NCBI GenBank assembly: GCA_963170155.1
Contig: CAUJGP010000033.1
Location: 1 to 64,000 of the forward strand
Direction of reading: 5' to 3'
Source: Bdellovibrionota bacterium
Lineage (GTDB): Bacteria; Bdellovibrionota; Bdellovibrionia; Bdellovibrionales; Bdellovibrionaceae
Length of the DNA: 64,000 nt
In this document: one piece after another, positions 51,335 through 60,436 of the stretch
Numbering within the stretch: the first letter of the stretch is position 1
Layout: every line of letters starts with the position of its first letter
The notes under the pieces: model-generated
Database searches by the model: none
Told to the model about the DNA's origin: nothing
The model's input: the letters and a program-made list of their open reading frames with translations, nothing else
Made by a program: the position numbers and the translations under genes

Positions 51335-53944
51335 TCATGGAGAGAGATTTCCAGATGAAGGGTTTTCTGGCCATGCGTGCTTGGGATACCGTGCCTTAAG
51401 CGTTGGGCGCATTTCTAAATAAGCTCCTTTCCAGAACGACTCTAAATCATCCGTGGTTTGGAGTGGGCGTCCATGAGGACCCAATAAAATTAATCGCAAC
51501 TTGATTCGTCCTTGTGCGATTCTAGGAGTTTCTGTCCAGCCAAAAGCATCTTGTATCTTGAGTTCTAGATTGACTAATCCAGAAGGGTCATAATGAAGTG
51601 GCAGTTTTTTTCCTTTAGAAGTGATTAAATCTTCCGGCAGTTCTTGTGTGAAAAGAAGTTTTTGTTCATGAGATAGGGCATAGTAAAATAGTTCTGGCCA
51701 ATTCTTTTCTCTAATATTCTGTAAGCTTTCTTCGCCGAGGCAGGCCATTTCAAGGGTGTCTTTTTCCCATTGTGATAAGTCTGGCCAGGACCAATGGGGC
51801 CATAGTTTCTGGGCGAGATTTAGGCGTAAAGACCATTGAATTAAAGAAGGGATTGTTTGTTTCCAAGATTCAAAAGATTGTCGCGCGATTTTAAGAAGAG
51901 TGTCTTGATTCATTTTTAAGGGTTTTAGACTCGGCTCTTCGAGTGGAAGATCCCGAAAATATTTTTGTTCTGAACTCATCCAGGATTCTTTTTCTGGAAA
52001 AAAAAGCTCTTCTTGTCGTGTTTCAATCTCACTTTCATAGAAATTCAAAATGGTATTTTTGGATAGAGGGTGCGCCAGATCCACAATTGCATTTCCATTT
52101 GCTTCATGAGCGTGTCCCTGCAAGCAGAAGAAAAATTCTGTTTGACGAACTAAACTCAAATTTGAAAGTTCAACGCCTTTTTGTCCAACAACGCGGGCTT
52201 TACTTTCTCCTGTTTGACGGCGTCTGGCAATGCGGTCTGAGAAACATGAGAGCAGTAAAGGAGTGATATTTTTCGCCAACTCATCATGTTCAATTCTAGG
52301 TTTAAACATGGACTTTGAGCTTTTTATAGGTTCAGAAGCAAGAAGAGAAGACGAAGTTTCTTCTTTCTTATTTAAATTAATTTTATTTTCTTTTGCGTGG
52401 TTAAATAAAATTTTTGAAAGTTGTTTTAAAGATTGTTCATGAACTTTAAATTCAGAAGGGACTGATGTTTGGTTGAGAGCTTGGAGCCTCGGAATAAGAT
52501 CAGAATCCTGAGCTTCAGTGAGGTGGCTTTCTAAATTTTCTTTTGACCATGGATCTCGTTCGTTGAGCAGAACGGCGATTTGGAGAGCTAAAGTTATTTG
52601 TTGTGATTGCATTCCTGAATACACCAGAGAAGCTAATCTTGGGTTGAGAGGAACTTTTTGAATCCATTGTCCTTTAGCGGTGAGTCGGTAGGGTGACGTT
52701 GGGTTTTCAATTAATCCAAGCTGGAATAACAATTGAATCCCGCGTTCGAGATTGTTTTGGTTTGGTTTTTCAAACCAGCTAAAATTATTGGGATCTGTAA
52801 TTCCTAAATGAAGCAGTATGAGGGTGATATCCGTTAAGTCTTGATGGCTGATGTCTGAAGGAGCAAACTCAGGCATCGACTGATCGTCGAGTTTTGTCCA
52901 GAGGCGAAAGCAGCGACCAGGATACTGTCTCCCAGCACGCCCTTTTCTTTGCTCAGCGGAAGCTTTGCTAATGCGTGAGGTTTTCAGCCATGGAAACAGG
53001 CGTCGTTGATCCCATTGCAGTTCTCGGGATAATCCTGAGTCAATAACCGTATTCACTCCATCAATGGTTAAGCTAGTTTCTGCGATGTTGGTGGCTAAAA
53101 TAATTTTTGGCTTATTATTATTTTGCAGAACAATGTGTTGTTCTTTGAGGGAGAGATGACCATGAAGAGGGCAAATTTTTCGTTGCAACTCTGGCCATCG
53201 TGAATGGGATATGAGATTTTTCTGCACCCTTTGAATTTCACTGAAACCAGGTAAAAAAACAAGGGTATGATAGGTATGGTTTGTTTGATGATCCTTTTTA
53301 TTGTTATCAGGGGTTGTTTCAATAATTTTTGAGACAACCCGATCGATAAAAGCAGAATTGGTATTCAGTTGTTGTGGACGTTGATCATAAAAAATTTCAA
53401 TGGGATGAGTGCGTCCTGGCACTTGAATTAAATCCGCGGGAGATAAGTAGTTCAAAAGAGGTTTTGGGTCCATTGTTGCGGACATGACTATTATTTTTAA
53501 ATCAGGACGTTGAAGCTGTTGCAACTCTCTGATCGCAGCAAGTCCAGTGTCGGTGTAAAGGTTTCTTTCATGAAATTCATCTAAAATGATGATCCCATAC
53601 TCATTAAGATTCGGATTTTGTTGCAATTCTCTGAGGAGTAAAGCCTCTGTGACAACGATTAATCGTGTCTGTTCTGAGGTGCGATCTTCAAATCGGACAC
53701 GGTAGCCAACGTCATGACCTAATTTCCAACAGTTTTCTTCAGCAATTCTTTCTGCAGAAGCTCGTGCGGCAATCCTTCTTGGTTGTAGCATTAAGATTTT
53801 CAGGGGTGTTATGGATAAGAGATGAGGGGCGATGCGCGTGGTTTTACCGGCTCCAGGAGCTGCCATAATAAGTAAGTTTTGTTTTTGAGAGAAGCGTTTT
53901 TTAATCTCTTCGATAGCATCATCAACAGGAAGGTGTTGCTTCAA
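51335..53944 (-). CDS. hrpB: ATP-dependent RNA helicase HrpB
   Basis: The 869-aa DEAH-type helicase has Walker A PGAGKTT (30-36), motif II DEFHERN, motif III SATMD, and the C-terminal helicase motifs TNIAETSLTIDGV and QRKGRAGRQYPGR. A full HrpB C-terminal domain ends the protein. The DEFH form of motif II is typical of HrpB. The exact RNA substrate of HrpB is not established. Its TTG start overlaps the stop of rsmI (TTGA), with AGGAG 6 nt upstream, so the two are translationally coupled. Confidence 0.93.
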   Translation of the reverse strand: MKQHLPVDDAIEEIKKRFSQKQNLLIMAAPGAGKTTRIAPHLLSITPLKILMLQPRRIAARASAERIAEENCWKLGHDVGYRVRFEDRTSEQTRLIVVTEALLLRELQQNPNLNEYGIIILDEFHERNLYTDTGLAAIRELQQLQRPDLKIIVMSATMDPKPLLNYLSPADLIQVPGRTHPIEIFYDQRPQQLNTNSAFIDRVVSKIIETTPDNNKKDHQTNHTYHTLVFLPGFSEIQRVQKNLISHSRWPELQRKICPLHGHLSLKEQHIVLQNNNKPKIILATNIAETSLTIDGVNTVIDSGLSRELQWDQRRLFPWLKTSRISKASAEQRKGRAGRQYPGRCFRLWTKLDDQSMPEFAPSDISHQDLTDITLILLHLGITDPNNFSWFEKPNQNNLERGIQLLFQLGLIENPTSPYRLTAKGQWIQKVPLNPRLASLVYSGMQSQQITLALQIAVLLNERDPWSKENLESHLTEAQDSDLIPRLQALNQTSVPSEFKVHEQSLKQLSKILFNHAKENKINLNKKEETSSSLLASEPIKSSKSMFKPRIEHDELAKNITPLLLSCFSDRIARRRQTGESKARVVGQKGVELSNLSLVRQTEFFFCLQGHAHEANGNAIVDLAHPLSKNTILNFYESEIETRQEELFFPEKESWMSSEQKYFRDLPLEEPSLKPLKMNQDTLLKIARQSFESWKQTIPSLIQWSLRLNLAQKLWPHWSWPDLSQWEKDTLEMACLGEESLQNIREKNWPELFYYALSHEQKLLFTQELPEDLITSKGKKLPLHYDPSGLVNLELKIQDAFGWTETPRIAQGRIKLRLILLGPHGRPLQTTDDLESFWKGAYLEMRPTLKARYPKHAWPENPSSGNLSP

Positions 53945-54660
53945 AATTTTCTCCTCTTTTTCATAGGAGTCTTGGAATGAGAGTTTTCTTTTCCAATTTT
54001 TTTATAGATCAGGGCGATGAATTCAGCTTTTTCTATACTTTGTCTTTTTAATTCAATGATAATTTCATCAGGAGTCCCTTCAAAGACTCGTTCTTGCTCT
54101 TGTGTGAGATTGAGGCCCAGCAACATTGTTCGGCCTGAAAAATGCCGGTTGAGCTCTTCTAAGACTTTCATTAGGCGATAGGGAGTATCCATAAAGACCA
54201 AAGGCTCTTGAAGATTTTGAATTTTTTTAAAGGTTTGGAGTCGGAGGGTTGTATCGGCTGGGAGAAATCCTGCAAAATAAAATTGAGTGACCTTTTGAGA
54301 AACAAGACTTAATAGCACCATTAGGCTTGAAGCGCCAGGGACCGCAATCATCGAAATTTTTTTGCTGCGGCACTTTTGTACAAGTTGATAGCCAGGATCA
54401 TAAAAAGACGGTGTTCCACAGTCTGAAATCAGTGCGACCTCTGAGTTTTCACAAAGGCTCGTTAATTCTTTGAGATCTGATTCTTGAGAATGTTCATTAA
54501 GGAGAAAAAGAGGCTTATAGGATAAATCCAATTTTTTGAGAAAAGTGGATGCGACTCGCTTCTCTTCTCCAATGATGTAATCTGCTTTTTGCAGCACCTC
54601 AAGAGCTCTTAGAGTAATATCTTTAGGATGACCAATGGGAGTTGCGACAATATATAGCAT
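53941..54660 (-). CDS. rsmI: 16S rRNA 2'-O-methyltransferase RsmI
   Basis: The 239-aa protein has the RsmI form of the TP-methylase fold: LYIVATPIGHPKDITLRALE at the start (GN in many relatives is GH here), LISDCGTPSFYDPG in the SAM site, and VPGASSLMVLLSL. It methylates the ribose of C1402 in 16S rRNA together with RsmH. Some relatives have a C-terminal extension; here it is a short basic tail (KTPMKKRRKF). It shares its fold with the peptide methyltransferase at 2140 but is clearly a different family. It forms a pair with hrpB. Confidence 0.92.
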   Translation of the reverse strand: MLYIVATPIGHPKDITLRALEVLQKADYIIGEEKRVASTFLKKLDLSYKPLFLLNEHSQESDLKELTSLCENSEVALISDCGTPSFYDPGYQLVQKCRSKKISMIAVPGASSLMVLLSLVSQKVTQFYFAGFLPADTTLRLQTFKKIQNLQEPLVFMDTPYRLMKVLEELNRHFSGRTMLLGLNLTQEQERVFEGTPDEIIIELKRQSIEKAEFIALIYKKIGKENSHSKTPMKKRRKF

Positions 54661-54827
54661 AGCGTTTATCCTACTGTATTTTGTAGAAGTTTCAATGAAC
54701 TTTCTTTATTGAAAATCGAACTTTTCCGATTTTTTTAAACAGCATTATACGCATAGTTTTTTTAATCAATTGTGAGCATTTGAAAAGAAATGGGTCATTT
54801 CTTTTCTGAAAATTTGGCCAGATATGT

Positions 54828-55901
54828 TTATGCAACTCGAGTGTGAGGGTTTTTTAGATGGATGGGATTAAGAACGCAGTTGACGTGGAGAGTAAGGGTA
54901 GGCTCTTCACTTTCTTCATTCTGTAATTCGGGCCAAAAGGTATTTTCATACCCTTCTTTAATGCCAATCAGTTCTTCTCTGATGCGATAAAGTAAGCCTG
55001 CAGGAGAACCCAGAAGCCAGTCAATTTGAAAGGTGTAAAGACTTTGTTCTAAAAGCTCTGAACTTTGATTGGTAAAAAACTTTTCAGGCAAAGCGTGTAC
55101 TAAATAGTGGCTGTGGGGTAGGTGATTCCGGAAGGCTTTGGTGAGAGAGTTTTTTAAAGATTCGTCGGATGGTTTTTGTTTGCAAGCTTTTAAAAACTGA
55201 TAGTAGAGCATCGTTTCATTCGTTAGTAAATCAGGCGCATGAAAGTAATCTTTGACGCTATCGATGTGTAGAGACTCATAAAGAACTTCTTTGCGTTTGG
55301 AGTTATAATAAATTGCAGAGATAGCTCTTAAGTTGCAGAGTAGAGAATTCAAAGTGTGGAGTGTGTTGAGACCAACCTCAGATAGATGCAGTTGAGTATC
55401 GAAAAGTAAAGGTTGAGATCGTTTTGATTCAAAATAATTGATACTGTCGATAAAGTTTAAAAGTGCATCTAATTGGATGCTTTCAGAAGAGCAAGATTGC
55501 TTTAAAATCTCGATGAGGCTTTGCTCGAGAGATTTTTCTAATTCCGTTTGCTGGAAGGACGGTTTGGTGTGTAAGAGCGGGTGAACTCTTTGGTGGGACC
55601 GTTGATAGACCTCATACAGAGGTTCAAGTCCTTGCCAAAGCTGAGAAATAAGTTGATTTTCTTTGGTTGAGGGATTGCCTTCTTTAATATTTCTTAAGAT
55701 TTTGTAGGCGGATAGTCCTAAAAGAGCATCTGTAAAATAAGGGAGTGGAGCGTAAGGGTGGCCTTCTGGTTCTTGAGAGAGATTAATATGGGTGTTTAAT
55801 TGGAGGGGGCAACCAATGATTTTCGAGTTTTCCGCATATTGAATCTCTAGTCGAATATCAAGTTCGGGTCTCTCATTGCTCTCATGTATGGTAAAACTCA
55901 T
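54828..55901 (-). CDS. Hypothetical cytoplasmic protein
   Basis: The 357-aa product has no signal peptide or membrane segment. The first 60 residues are beta-rich (LDIRLEIQYAENSKIIGCPL), then most of the chain is helical with many short loops, ending in a strand (PTLTLHVNCVLNP). No catalytic motif or known domain is recognised. It is a single gene, divergent from the 56225 operon. Confidence 0.65.
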   Translation of the reverse strand: MSFTIHESNERPELDIRLEIQYAENSKIIGCPLQLNTHINLSQEPEGHPYAPLPYFTDALLGLSAYKILRNIKEGNPSTKENQLISQLWQGLEPLYEVYQRSHQRVHPLLHTKPSFQQTELEKSLEQSLIEILKQSCSSESIQLDALLNFIDSINYFESKRSQPLLFDTQLHLSEVGLNTLHTLNSLLCNLRAISAIYYNSKRKEVLYESLHIDSVKDYFHAPDLLTNETMLYYQFLKACKQKPSDESLKNSLTKAFRNHLPHSHYLVHALPEKFFTNQSSELLEQSLYTFQIDWLLGSPAGLLYRIREELIGIKEGYENTFWPELQNEESEEPTLTLHVNCVLNPIHLKNPHTRVA

Positions 55902-56224
55902 TAGAACTCCCTAACAAATAATAAAATAGAAGGATCTTTTATTATTATCATTTGCTTGGATGAAATTTTTAAAGTCTTGATTGCAATTTCCCGCTGACTG
56001 TCGAGTTATCGTCAGAGTAAATGCTTTAAAATCTGCGTCAAAGGCCCAGGGAAGTGCGTATGATCATTTGCTTTGTTGATAAATGACCGCTGAGACTATA
56101 GTCTCCATACGAACAAATAAAGAGCTTCTTGCAAAAAACGGAAGCTTTTATTTCGTGGGTGCCGTTAAATTTGGAAAAGGCGAGGCATTCGACGGATTGG
56201 CAGGCTTTAGCTGGAGGAGGTAAC
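55902..56224. other. Divergent intergenic region with a palindrome and a leader hairpin
   Basis: GAGACTATAGTCTC (56092-56105) is a perfect 14-bp palindrome. AAGAGCTTC (56120-56128) and GAAGCTTTT (56141-56149) form a 9-bp hairpin with one G-U pair. Both lie upstream of the small membrane protein gene and could act in its regulation. The stretch 56150-56220 may also fold (TGCC pairs with GGCA), but it matches no riboswitch class that I know. Confidence 0.45.
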
Positions 56225-56383
56225 GTGTCTATTATCATTTTCTTTGGTTTCTCTCTTTTGGTTCTCTTTGTATCAACAGTGTATGTTGTTGTCTCAATTA
56301 AGAATCATATTCAACAGTGGAGAGGTCGTATGCAGAGCCGAGCTCTTATCAACTCAGCGAGAGGTTCAGGAGAGCGAGTGTGA
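56225..56383 (+). CDS. Small single-pass membrane protein, 52 aa
   Basis: A GTG at 56225 lies behind a strong GGAGG. The product has one membrane helix (IIIFFGFSLLVLFVSTVYVVV) followed by a short basic tail (KNHIQQWRGRMQSRALINSA), so N-out/C-in is likely. The frame continues upstream without a good start. The stop overlaps the GTG of the next gene (GTGTGA), so the two are coupled. No family is recognised. It may anchor or help export of the barrel-like protein encoded next. Confidence 0.6.
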   Translation: MSIIIFFGFSLLVLFVSTVYVVVSIKNHIQQWRGRMQSRALINSARGSGERV

Positions 56384-57138
56384 ATGCATTGAGGACATTC
56401 GTTTTTCTTTTTGTCATTTTGAAGTCCTACTTCGTTTTTGCATCTACTTTTTATCAAATTCAAGGTGGTTTCAGAACCACTCCTCAAAGTGCCAGCATAG
56501 AAGCCCAATATTTTTATAATGAAAAATTATGGGGAAGTGTGGATGGTGAACCTTTTTGGAAATATGGTTTTTGGAGAGTGGGTGGCTTTGCCGCACTTCA
56601 TGGTCAAGTCGGAGTGAAGATTGAAGTCTTCCCCATCTCAATTTGGCAGATCCAGATTCAAAGAAGTATGACTTCGCGATTTTATGATACTCAAACTATT
56701 GATTGTCAGTTGGTAGAGTGTCGTGGGGTTCTGCAGCGGGGAGGGATTAAAACAAGTCTTGCCTTGGCTTATAGCGATTATTTTCTTGTTCCGAGTTATT
56801 CAGTAACTGATTTAACTTTGAATTCCAGCGGTAAAAATTTTAGTAGTGAAGAGGACAATCTTATTGCTGAGGGCCCAGGTGATCAATTAATGATGGTCCA
56901 ATGGGCGCTTGGATGGAAATGGCGGGAGCAAAAATGGATTTTAGTCAATAAACAATCCAGAATGGTCCGTAGCCGTGACTCCAATACTTCTCAATATCTT
57001 ATTTGGAGTCAAAAGAGAGGTGATCATTTAAATTATTTTCTAGGGGGTGGAGCCTATCAATCGAATCACTTAAAATCATCATTGTCTGCCGTGATGGGAG
57101 TGAATTGGTCTTTAGGGGAAAATTTATCTCTTTTTTAA
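56380..57138 (+). CDS. Predicted outer-membrane protein (barrel-like)
   Basis: The 252-aa product starts at a GTG with AGGAG 5 nt upstream, inside the end of the small membrane protein gene. It has a signal peptide (LRTFVFLFVILKSYFVFA). The rest is rich in amphipathic strands (SASIEAQYFYNEKLW, FWRVGGFAALHGQVGVKIE, LMMVQWALGWKW, LSAVMGVNWSLG) and ends in Phe, as outer-membrane barrels do. One cysteine pair (DCQLVEC) may form a disulphide. Function is unknown. A methyltransferase gene follows after 12 bp. Confidence 0.65.
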   Translation: MNALRTFVFLFVILKSYFVFASTFYQIQGGFRTTPQSASIEAQYFYNEKLWGSVDGEPFWKYGFWRVGGFAALHGQVGVKIEVFPISIWQIQIQRSMTSRFYDTQTIDCQLVECRGVLQRGGIKTSLALAYSDYFLVPSYSVTDLTLNSSGKNFSSEEDNLIAEGPGDQLMMVQWALGWKWREQKWILVNKQSRMVRSRDSNTSQYLIWSQKRGDHLNYFLGGGAYQSNHLKSSLSAVMGVNWSLGENLSLF

Positions 57139-57150
57139 TGAGGTATTGAT

Positions 57151-58236
57151 ATGGAAGCATGGGAAACGGTTGAAAAGCAGTTGATGGATGTCAAGAAGCA
57201 CTCGTGGACTTCTCTTTTGCAACTGTATGGTGTTTTAAGGTCTTGTTTTTATATTACAGAATCTGTTCCTTTTTCGTTAGTTCGAGCTGAGGTTTTAAAA
57301 AATTTTAAAACTTTAAGCAAAAATGATTTCCAAAAACTAACTCAGATACTTGAAGAGATTTGGTTGTTGATTCAGCAAGACAGTGAACGGATCGCGGCGA
57401 GGCTCTATCCTGTCAGTGTGTTACGTCCTCATTGGTCTACATCTCACTGGTATCATTTATTGCAAATATGGTTTCATGGTTATCAAAAAGGTTTTGTAAA
57501 AAAGTCTCGATTTAAAAATAAAGCCTTTGAAGCAACCTCGAGAGAAATATTGAGGGATATTCCAGAGCATTATAAACAACAATATCGATATGCTGGAAAT
57601 AGTTTTTTAGATCCAGATTCTATTAATATTTATGAGTTGCAGATGGAACTTATTTTTCTTGGCTCTTTTGATCCCATGAGACGATTGATATTAGCTCCCA
57701 TGAAAAAACACTTTCGATTTTCAGAAGGTGAGGGACTCCGCTTTTTAGAAGTTGGTTGTGGTTCCGGAATGATGACGTCCTTTGTAAAAAAAGCTTTTCC
57801 TAAAGCTAAAATTACTCTTTTAGATGCTAGTCCCATTTATTTAAAAGAGGCTCAGAAAAATTTAATGGATTACACTCGTATTGATTTTATGCAGGGAGAT
57901 GCTTTGGACTTGCCTTTTCGAGACGGCACTTTTGATGCTGTTTATTCTGGTTTTCTCTTTCATGAGATGACTATTGATGTCCGGAAAAAAGTTTTATCAG
58001 AGTCTTATCGGGTTTTAAAACAAAAGGGTTGGCTTGGTGTGGTTGATTTTATTCAGCACGACGATTGTCGTGAGTTGAACTGGGTCTTGGAGCAACCATG
58101 GTTTTTGAGACAAAGCCCTTATGTTAAAGAATACACTAAAAATAGTTTATCTGGACTGTTGAAATACATTGGTTTTAATCCATTAGGGCTCGAACGGGGC
58201 TTTGTTGGAAAGGTTGTTTTTTGTGAACGGGATTAA
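57151..58236 (+). CDS. Class I SAM-dependent methyltransferase
   Basis: The 361-aa protein has a C-terminal Methyltransf_11-type domain: motif I FLEVGCGSGMMTS (198-210), LLDASPIYL with the ribose-binding Asp, GDALDLPF, and FDAVYSGFLFHEM. The N-terminal 190 residues are helical and not recognised, and are longer than in usual family members; they may bind the substrate. It is the third gene of the 56225 operon. A lipid or small-molecule substrate is possible, but nothing in the sequence decides it. Confidence 0.82.
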   Translation: MEAWETVEKQLMDVKKHSWTSLLQLYGVLRSCFYITESVPFSLVRAEVLKNFKTLSKNDFQKLTQILEEIWLLIQQDSERIAARLYPVSVLRPHWSTSHWYHLLQIWFHGYQKGFVKKSRFKNKAFEATSREILRDIPEHYKQQYRYAGNSFLDPDSINIYELQMELIFLGSFDPMRRLILAPMKKHFRFSEGEGLRFLEVGCGSGMMTSFVKKAFPKAKITLLDASPIYLKEAQKNLMDYTRIDFMQGDALDLPFRDGTFDAVYSGFLFHEMTIDVRKKVLSESYRVLKQKGWLGVVDFIQHDDCRELNWVLEQPWFLRQSPYVKEYTKNSLSGLLKYIGFNPLGLERGFVGKVVFCERD

Positions 58237-58350
58237 AGCTCTAACCATTCTTTGGTAATGTTAAAATTAAACAATAACTATTTGCATGTCTTTCAGTATT
58301 TGTTTGATCATGAAGGAGCTACAAATTAGCATCATAGAGAGGGCTCGTAT

Positions 58351-58366
58351 TTCCCACTAGTGGGAA
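58351..58366. promoter_or_regulatory. Perfect 16-bp palindrome before the RR-PilZ gene
   Basis: TTCCCACTAGTGGGAA is a perfect palindrome 20 bp upstream of the ATG at 58387. It overlaps the leader and could be an operator, or a short terminator (ATCATTTTC follows). Confidence 0.45.
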
Positions 58367-58386
58367 TCATTTTCTCAGAGGTGCTA

Positions 58387-59130
58387 ATGAGTTTTTTCAA
58401 GGATAAAAAAATATTGGTTGTCGATGATGAAGAGGGGATTCGAGATCTTGTCGTGGGTGAGCTCGAATTCAATGGGGCTATTTGCTATCAGGCCGAGAGC
58501 GGTCAAGGAGCTGTTGAGGTTTACAAGGCTCAAAAACTAAATGCTGTGATATCAGACATTAGAATGCCAAACGGTGATGGGCTTTATTTTCTTGAGACAA
58601 TCAGAGATTTGAATTTAGACCCTTGTACAATGATATTTATGACGGGTTTTTCTGATATTCCGTTAGAAGAGTTTTATGATCGTGGGGTTGAGGCTGTCAT
58701 TGCTAAGCCATTTCGTTTGGAGCAATTGATGGCTACTTTGGAAATGGCTTTAACAGTTCCTCGAATGGCTTGGAGAAGAGCGGCTCGTGTTGTCGCTGTT
58801 TTGAATATTGAGTTAGATTGGGCTGGATTGAGTGCCCCTATTTTGACCAAAACATACAATTTTGGTCGTGGTGGGATTTTTGTTCAAACAATGAAAAAAG
58901 ATATGCCGAAAGTGGGTGCTCGCGCTCGATTTAAGATTTTTTATATTCATGAAGGTAAGGATGAGGTTTTAGCTGGAGAACTCATTGTACGTTGGGTTAG
59001 ATCGGAGCCAGAATTAGGAATCCCTTCTGGTTTTGGTGCCGAATTTGTAGGAATGTCACAAGAACAAATGGATGAAATCGCTTCTATTACAGGACTTGCC
59101 CGTACGCGGGTTTATATCCCTAAGAAATAG
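58387..59130 (+). CDS. Response regulator with a PilZ-like output domain
   Basis: The 247-aa protein has a receiver domain (1-120) with acidic pocket D13/D14, phospho-acceptor D57 (ISDIRMP), a Thr in FMTGF and a Lys in IAKPFR. A PilZ-like domain follows (about 129-247): RRAAR, then NFGRGGIFV in place of the D/N-x-S-x2-G motif. PilZ domains bind cyclic di-GMP; the RxxxR and NxxxG elements are kept roughly, so binding is possible but not sure. The start at 58387 has GAGGTG upstream. The cognate kinase is not adjacent, though a kinase-like protein lies at 60437. Confidence 0.85.
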   Translation: MSFFKDKKILVVDDEEGIRDLVVGELEFNGAICYQAESGQGAVEVYKAQKLNAVISDIRMPNGDGLYFLETIRDLNLDPCTMIFMTGFSDIPLEEFYDRGVEAVIAKPFRLEQLMATLEMALTVPRMAWRRAARVVAVLNIELDWAGLSAPILTKTYNFGRGGIFVQTMKKDMPKVGARARFKIFYIHEGKDEVLAGELIVRWVRSEPELGIPSGFGAEFVGMSQEQMDEIASITGLARTRVYIPKK

Positions 59131-59317
59131 GGACCATGAATTAGATTCTGAGTACTCTCTCTTGCATCTCTTTGGCTTGAGTTGTAGCCACTAAATATGT
59201 TGCCAAGTATCGATCAAAAATATTAAGTAAGAACCCTTAAAAGAGTCTCTGTCGCGAAATAGATTTTCAGTGTCGCCGACCGATTATATGGACTCTATGA
59301 CAATAAAGAGGGGTTTC

Positions 59318-60286
59318 ATGATTTCACAATTTATAGATCATCATTTTCGACATTTTAATGCAGCGGCCTTAAGGGATGCATCGATTGGTTATAAAGCTCA
59401 CTTAGATAAGGGTGGAAAGATGCTTGTCACTCTTGCGGGAGCCATGAGCACGGCAGAATTAGGGATTTCTTTAGCTGAAATGATTCGTCAAGGGAAAGTT
59501 CATGCCATTAGTTGCACGGGAGCTAACCTCGAAGAAGATGTTTTTAATTTGGTTGCTCACGATCATTATAAGAGAATACCTCATTATCGAGATTTGACGC
59601 CCGAAGAAGAATCCCAGCTTTTAAGTCAGCATTTGAATCGAGTGACAGATACATGCATCCCTGAAGAAGAAGCCATTCGGCGCATTGAAAAAGTGGTGTT
59701 GGAAGAATGGCAAAAGGCGGATCGAGAAGGGGTTTCTTACTTTCCTCATGAGTTTATGTATAAAATTTTGCTTTCCGGTCGATTGAAGCCTTTTTATCAA
59801 ATTGAAGCTAAAGATTCTTGGCTTTTAGCTGCGGCAGAAAAAAATCTACCGATGGTGGTTCCAGGGTGGGAAGATTCTACCTTAGGAAATATTTTTGCGG
59901 GGCATTGTATCAAAGGTGATATAAAGAATGTGCATACAGTTAAGAGTGGAATTCAGTACATGATGAGTTTTGCAGAGTGGTACATGACCACTAGTAAAGC
60001 AGCTCCCTCTATTGGCTTCTTTCAAATTGGGGGTGGAATAGCGGGTGATTTTCCAATTTGTGTTGTTCCCATGTTAAGCCAGGATTTACTTCATGATGAC
60101 GTCAAGGTGTGGGATTACTTTTGTCAAATTAGTGATTCTACAACTAGCTATGGTTCCTATTCGGGTGCTGTTCCTAATGAGAAAATTACTTGGGGCAAGC
60201 TTTCAGTACAGTCGCCTAAGTTTATTATTGAATCTGATGCTTCTATTGTAGCTCCGTTGATTTTTGCCTATATTTTAGGTTGGTAA
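59318..60286 (+). CDS. Deoxyhypusine-synthase-like protein
   Basis: The 322-aa protein belongs to the deoxyhypusine synthase family. It has NAD-site elements GAMSTAELGISLAEMI and ISCTGANLEEDV, the segment IGGGIAGDFPICV, and the catalytic lysine region SGAVPNEKITWGKLS, with K294 matching Lys329 of the human enzyme. Bacteria lack eIF5A, and bacterial members are thought to act on polyamines, for example making homospermidine from putrescine or spermidine. An AGAGGGG site decides the start at 59318. A terminator follows. Confidence 0.88.
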   Translation: MISQFIDHHFRHFNAAALRDASIGYKAHLDKGGKMLVTLAGAMSTAELGISLAEMIRQGKVHAISCTGANLEEDVFNLVAHDHYKRIPHYRDLTPEEESQLLSQHLNRVTDTCIPEEEAIRRIEKVVLEEWQKADREGVSYFPHEFMYKILLSGRLKPFYQIEAKDSWLLAAAEKNLPMVVPGWEDSTLGNIFAGHCIKGDIKNVHTVKSGIQYMMSFAEWYMTTSKAAPSIGFFQIGGGIAGDFPICVVPMLSQDLLHDDVKVWDYFCQISDSTTSYGSYSGAVPNEKITWGKLSVQSPKFIIESDASIVAPLIFAYILGW

Positions 60287-60302
60287 TAAGTCGTGAGATT
60301 GA

Positions 60303-60337
60303 AGGCTGTCAGAGAAATTCTGCAGCCTGAATTCTTT
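60303..60337 (+). terminator. Rho-independent terminator
   Basis: AGGCTG (60303-60308) pairs with CAGCCT (60323-60328), with inner CAGA/TCTG pairs and a GAAAT loop. GAATTCTTTT follows. It ends the deoxyhypusine-synthase-like transcript. Confidence 0.7.
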
Positions 60338-60436
60338 TGCAAGTGGTTAAAATGTTTCTTAGTTAGCAGATAACGATACCCCGCATTATAAATTAATGAA
60401 TATCTTTTCGGTTTTAAGTCGATTACTACCTGTAGT

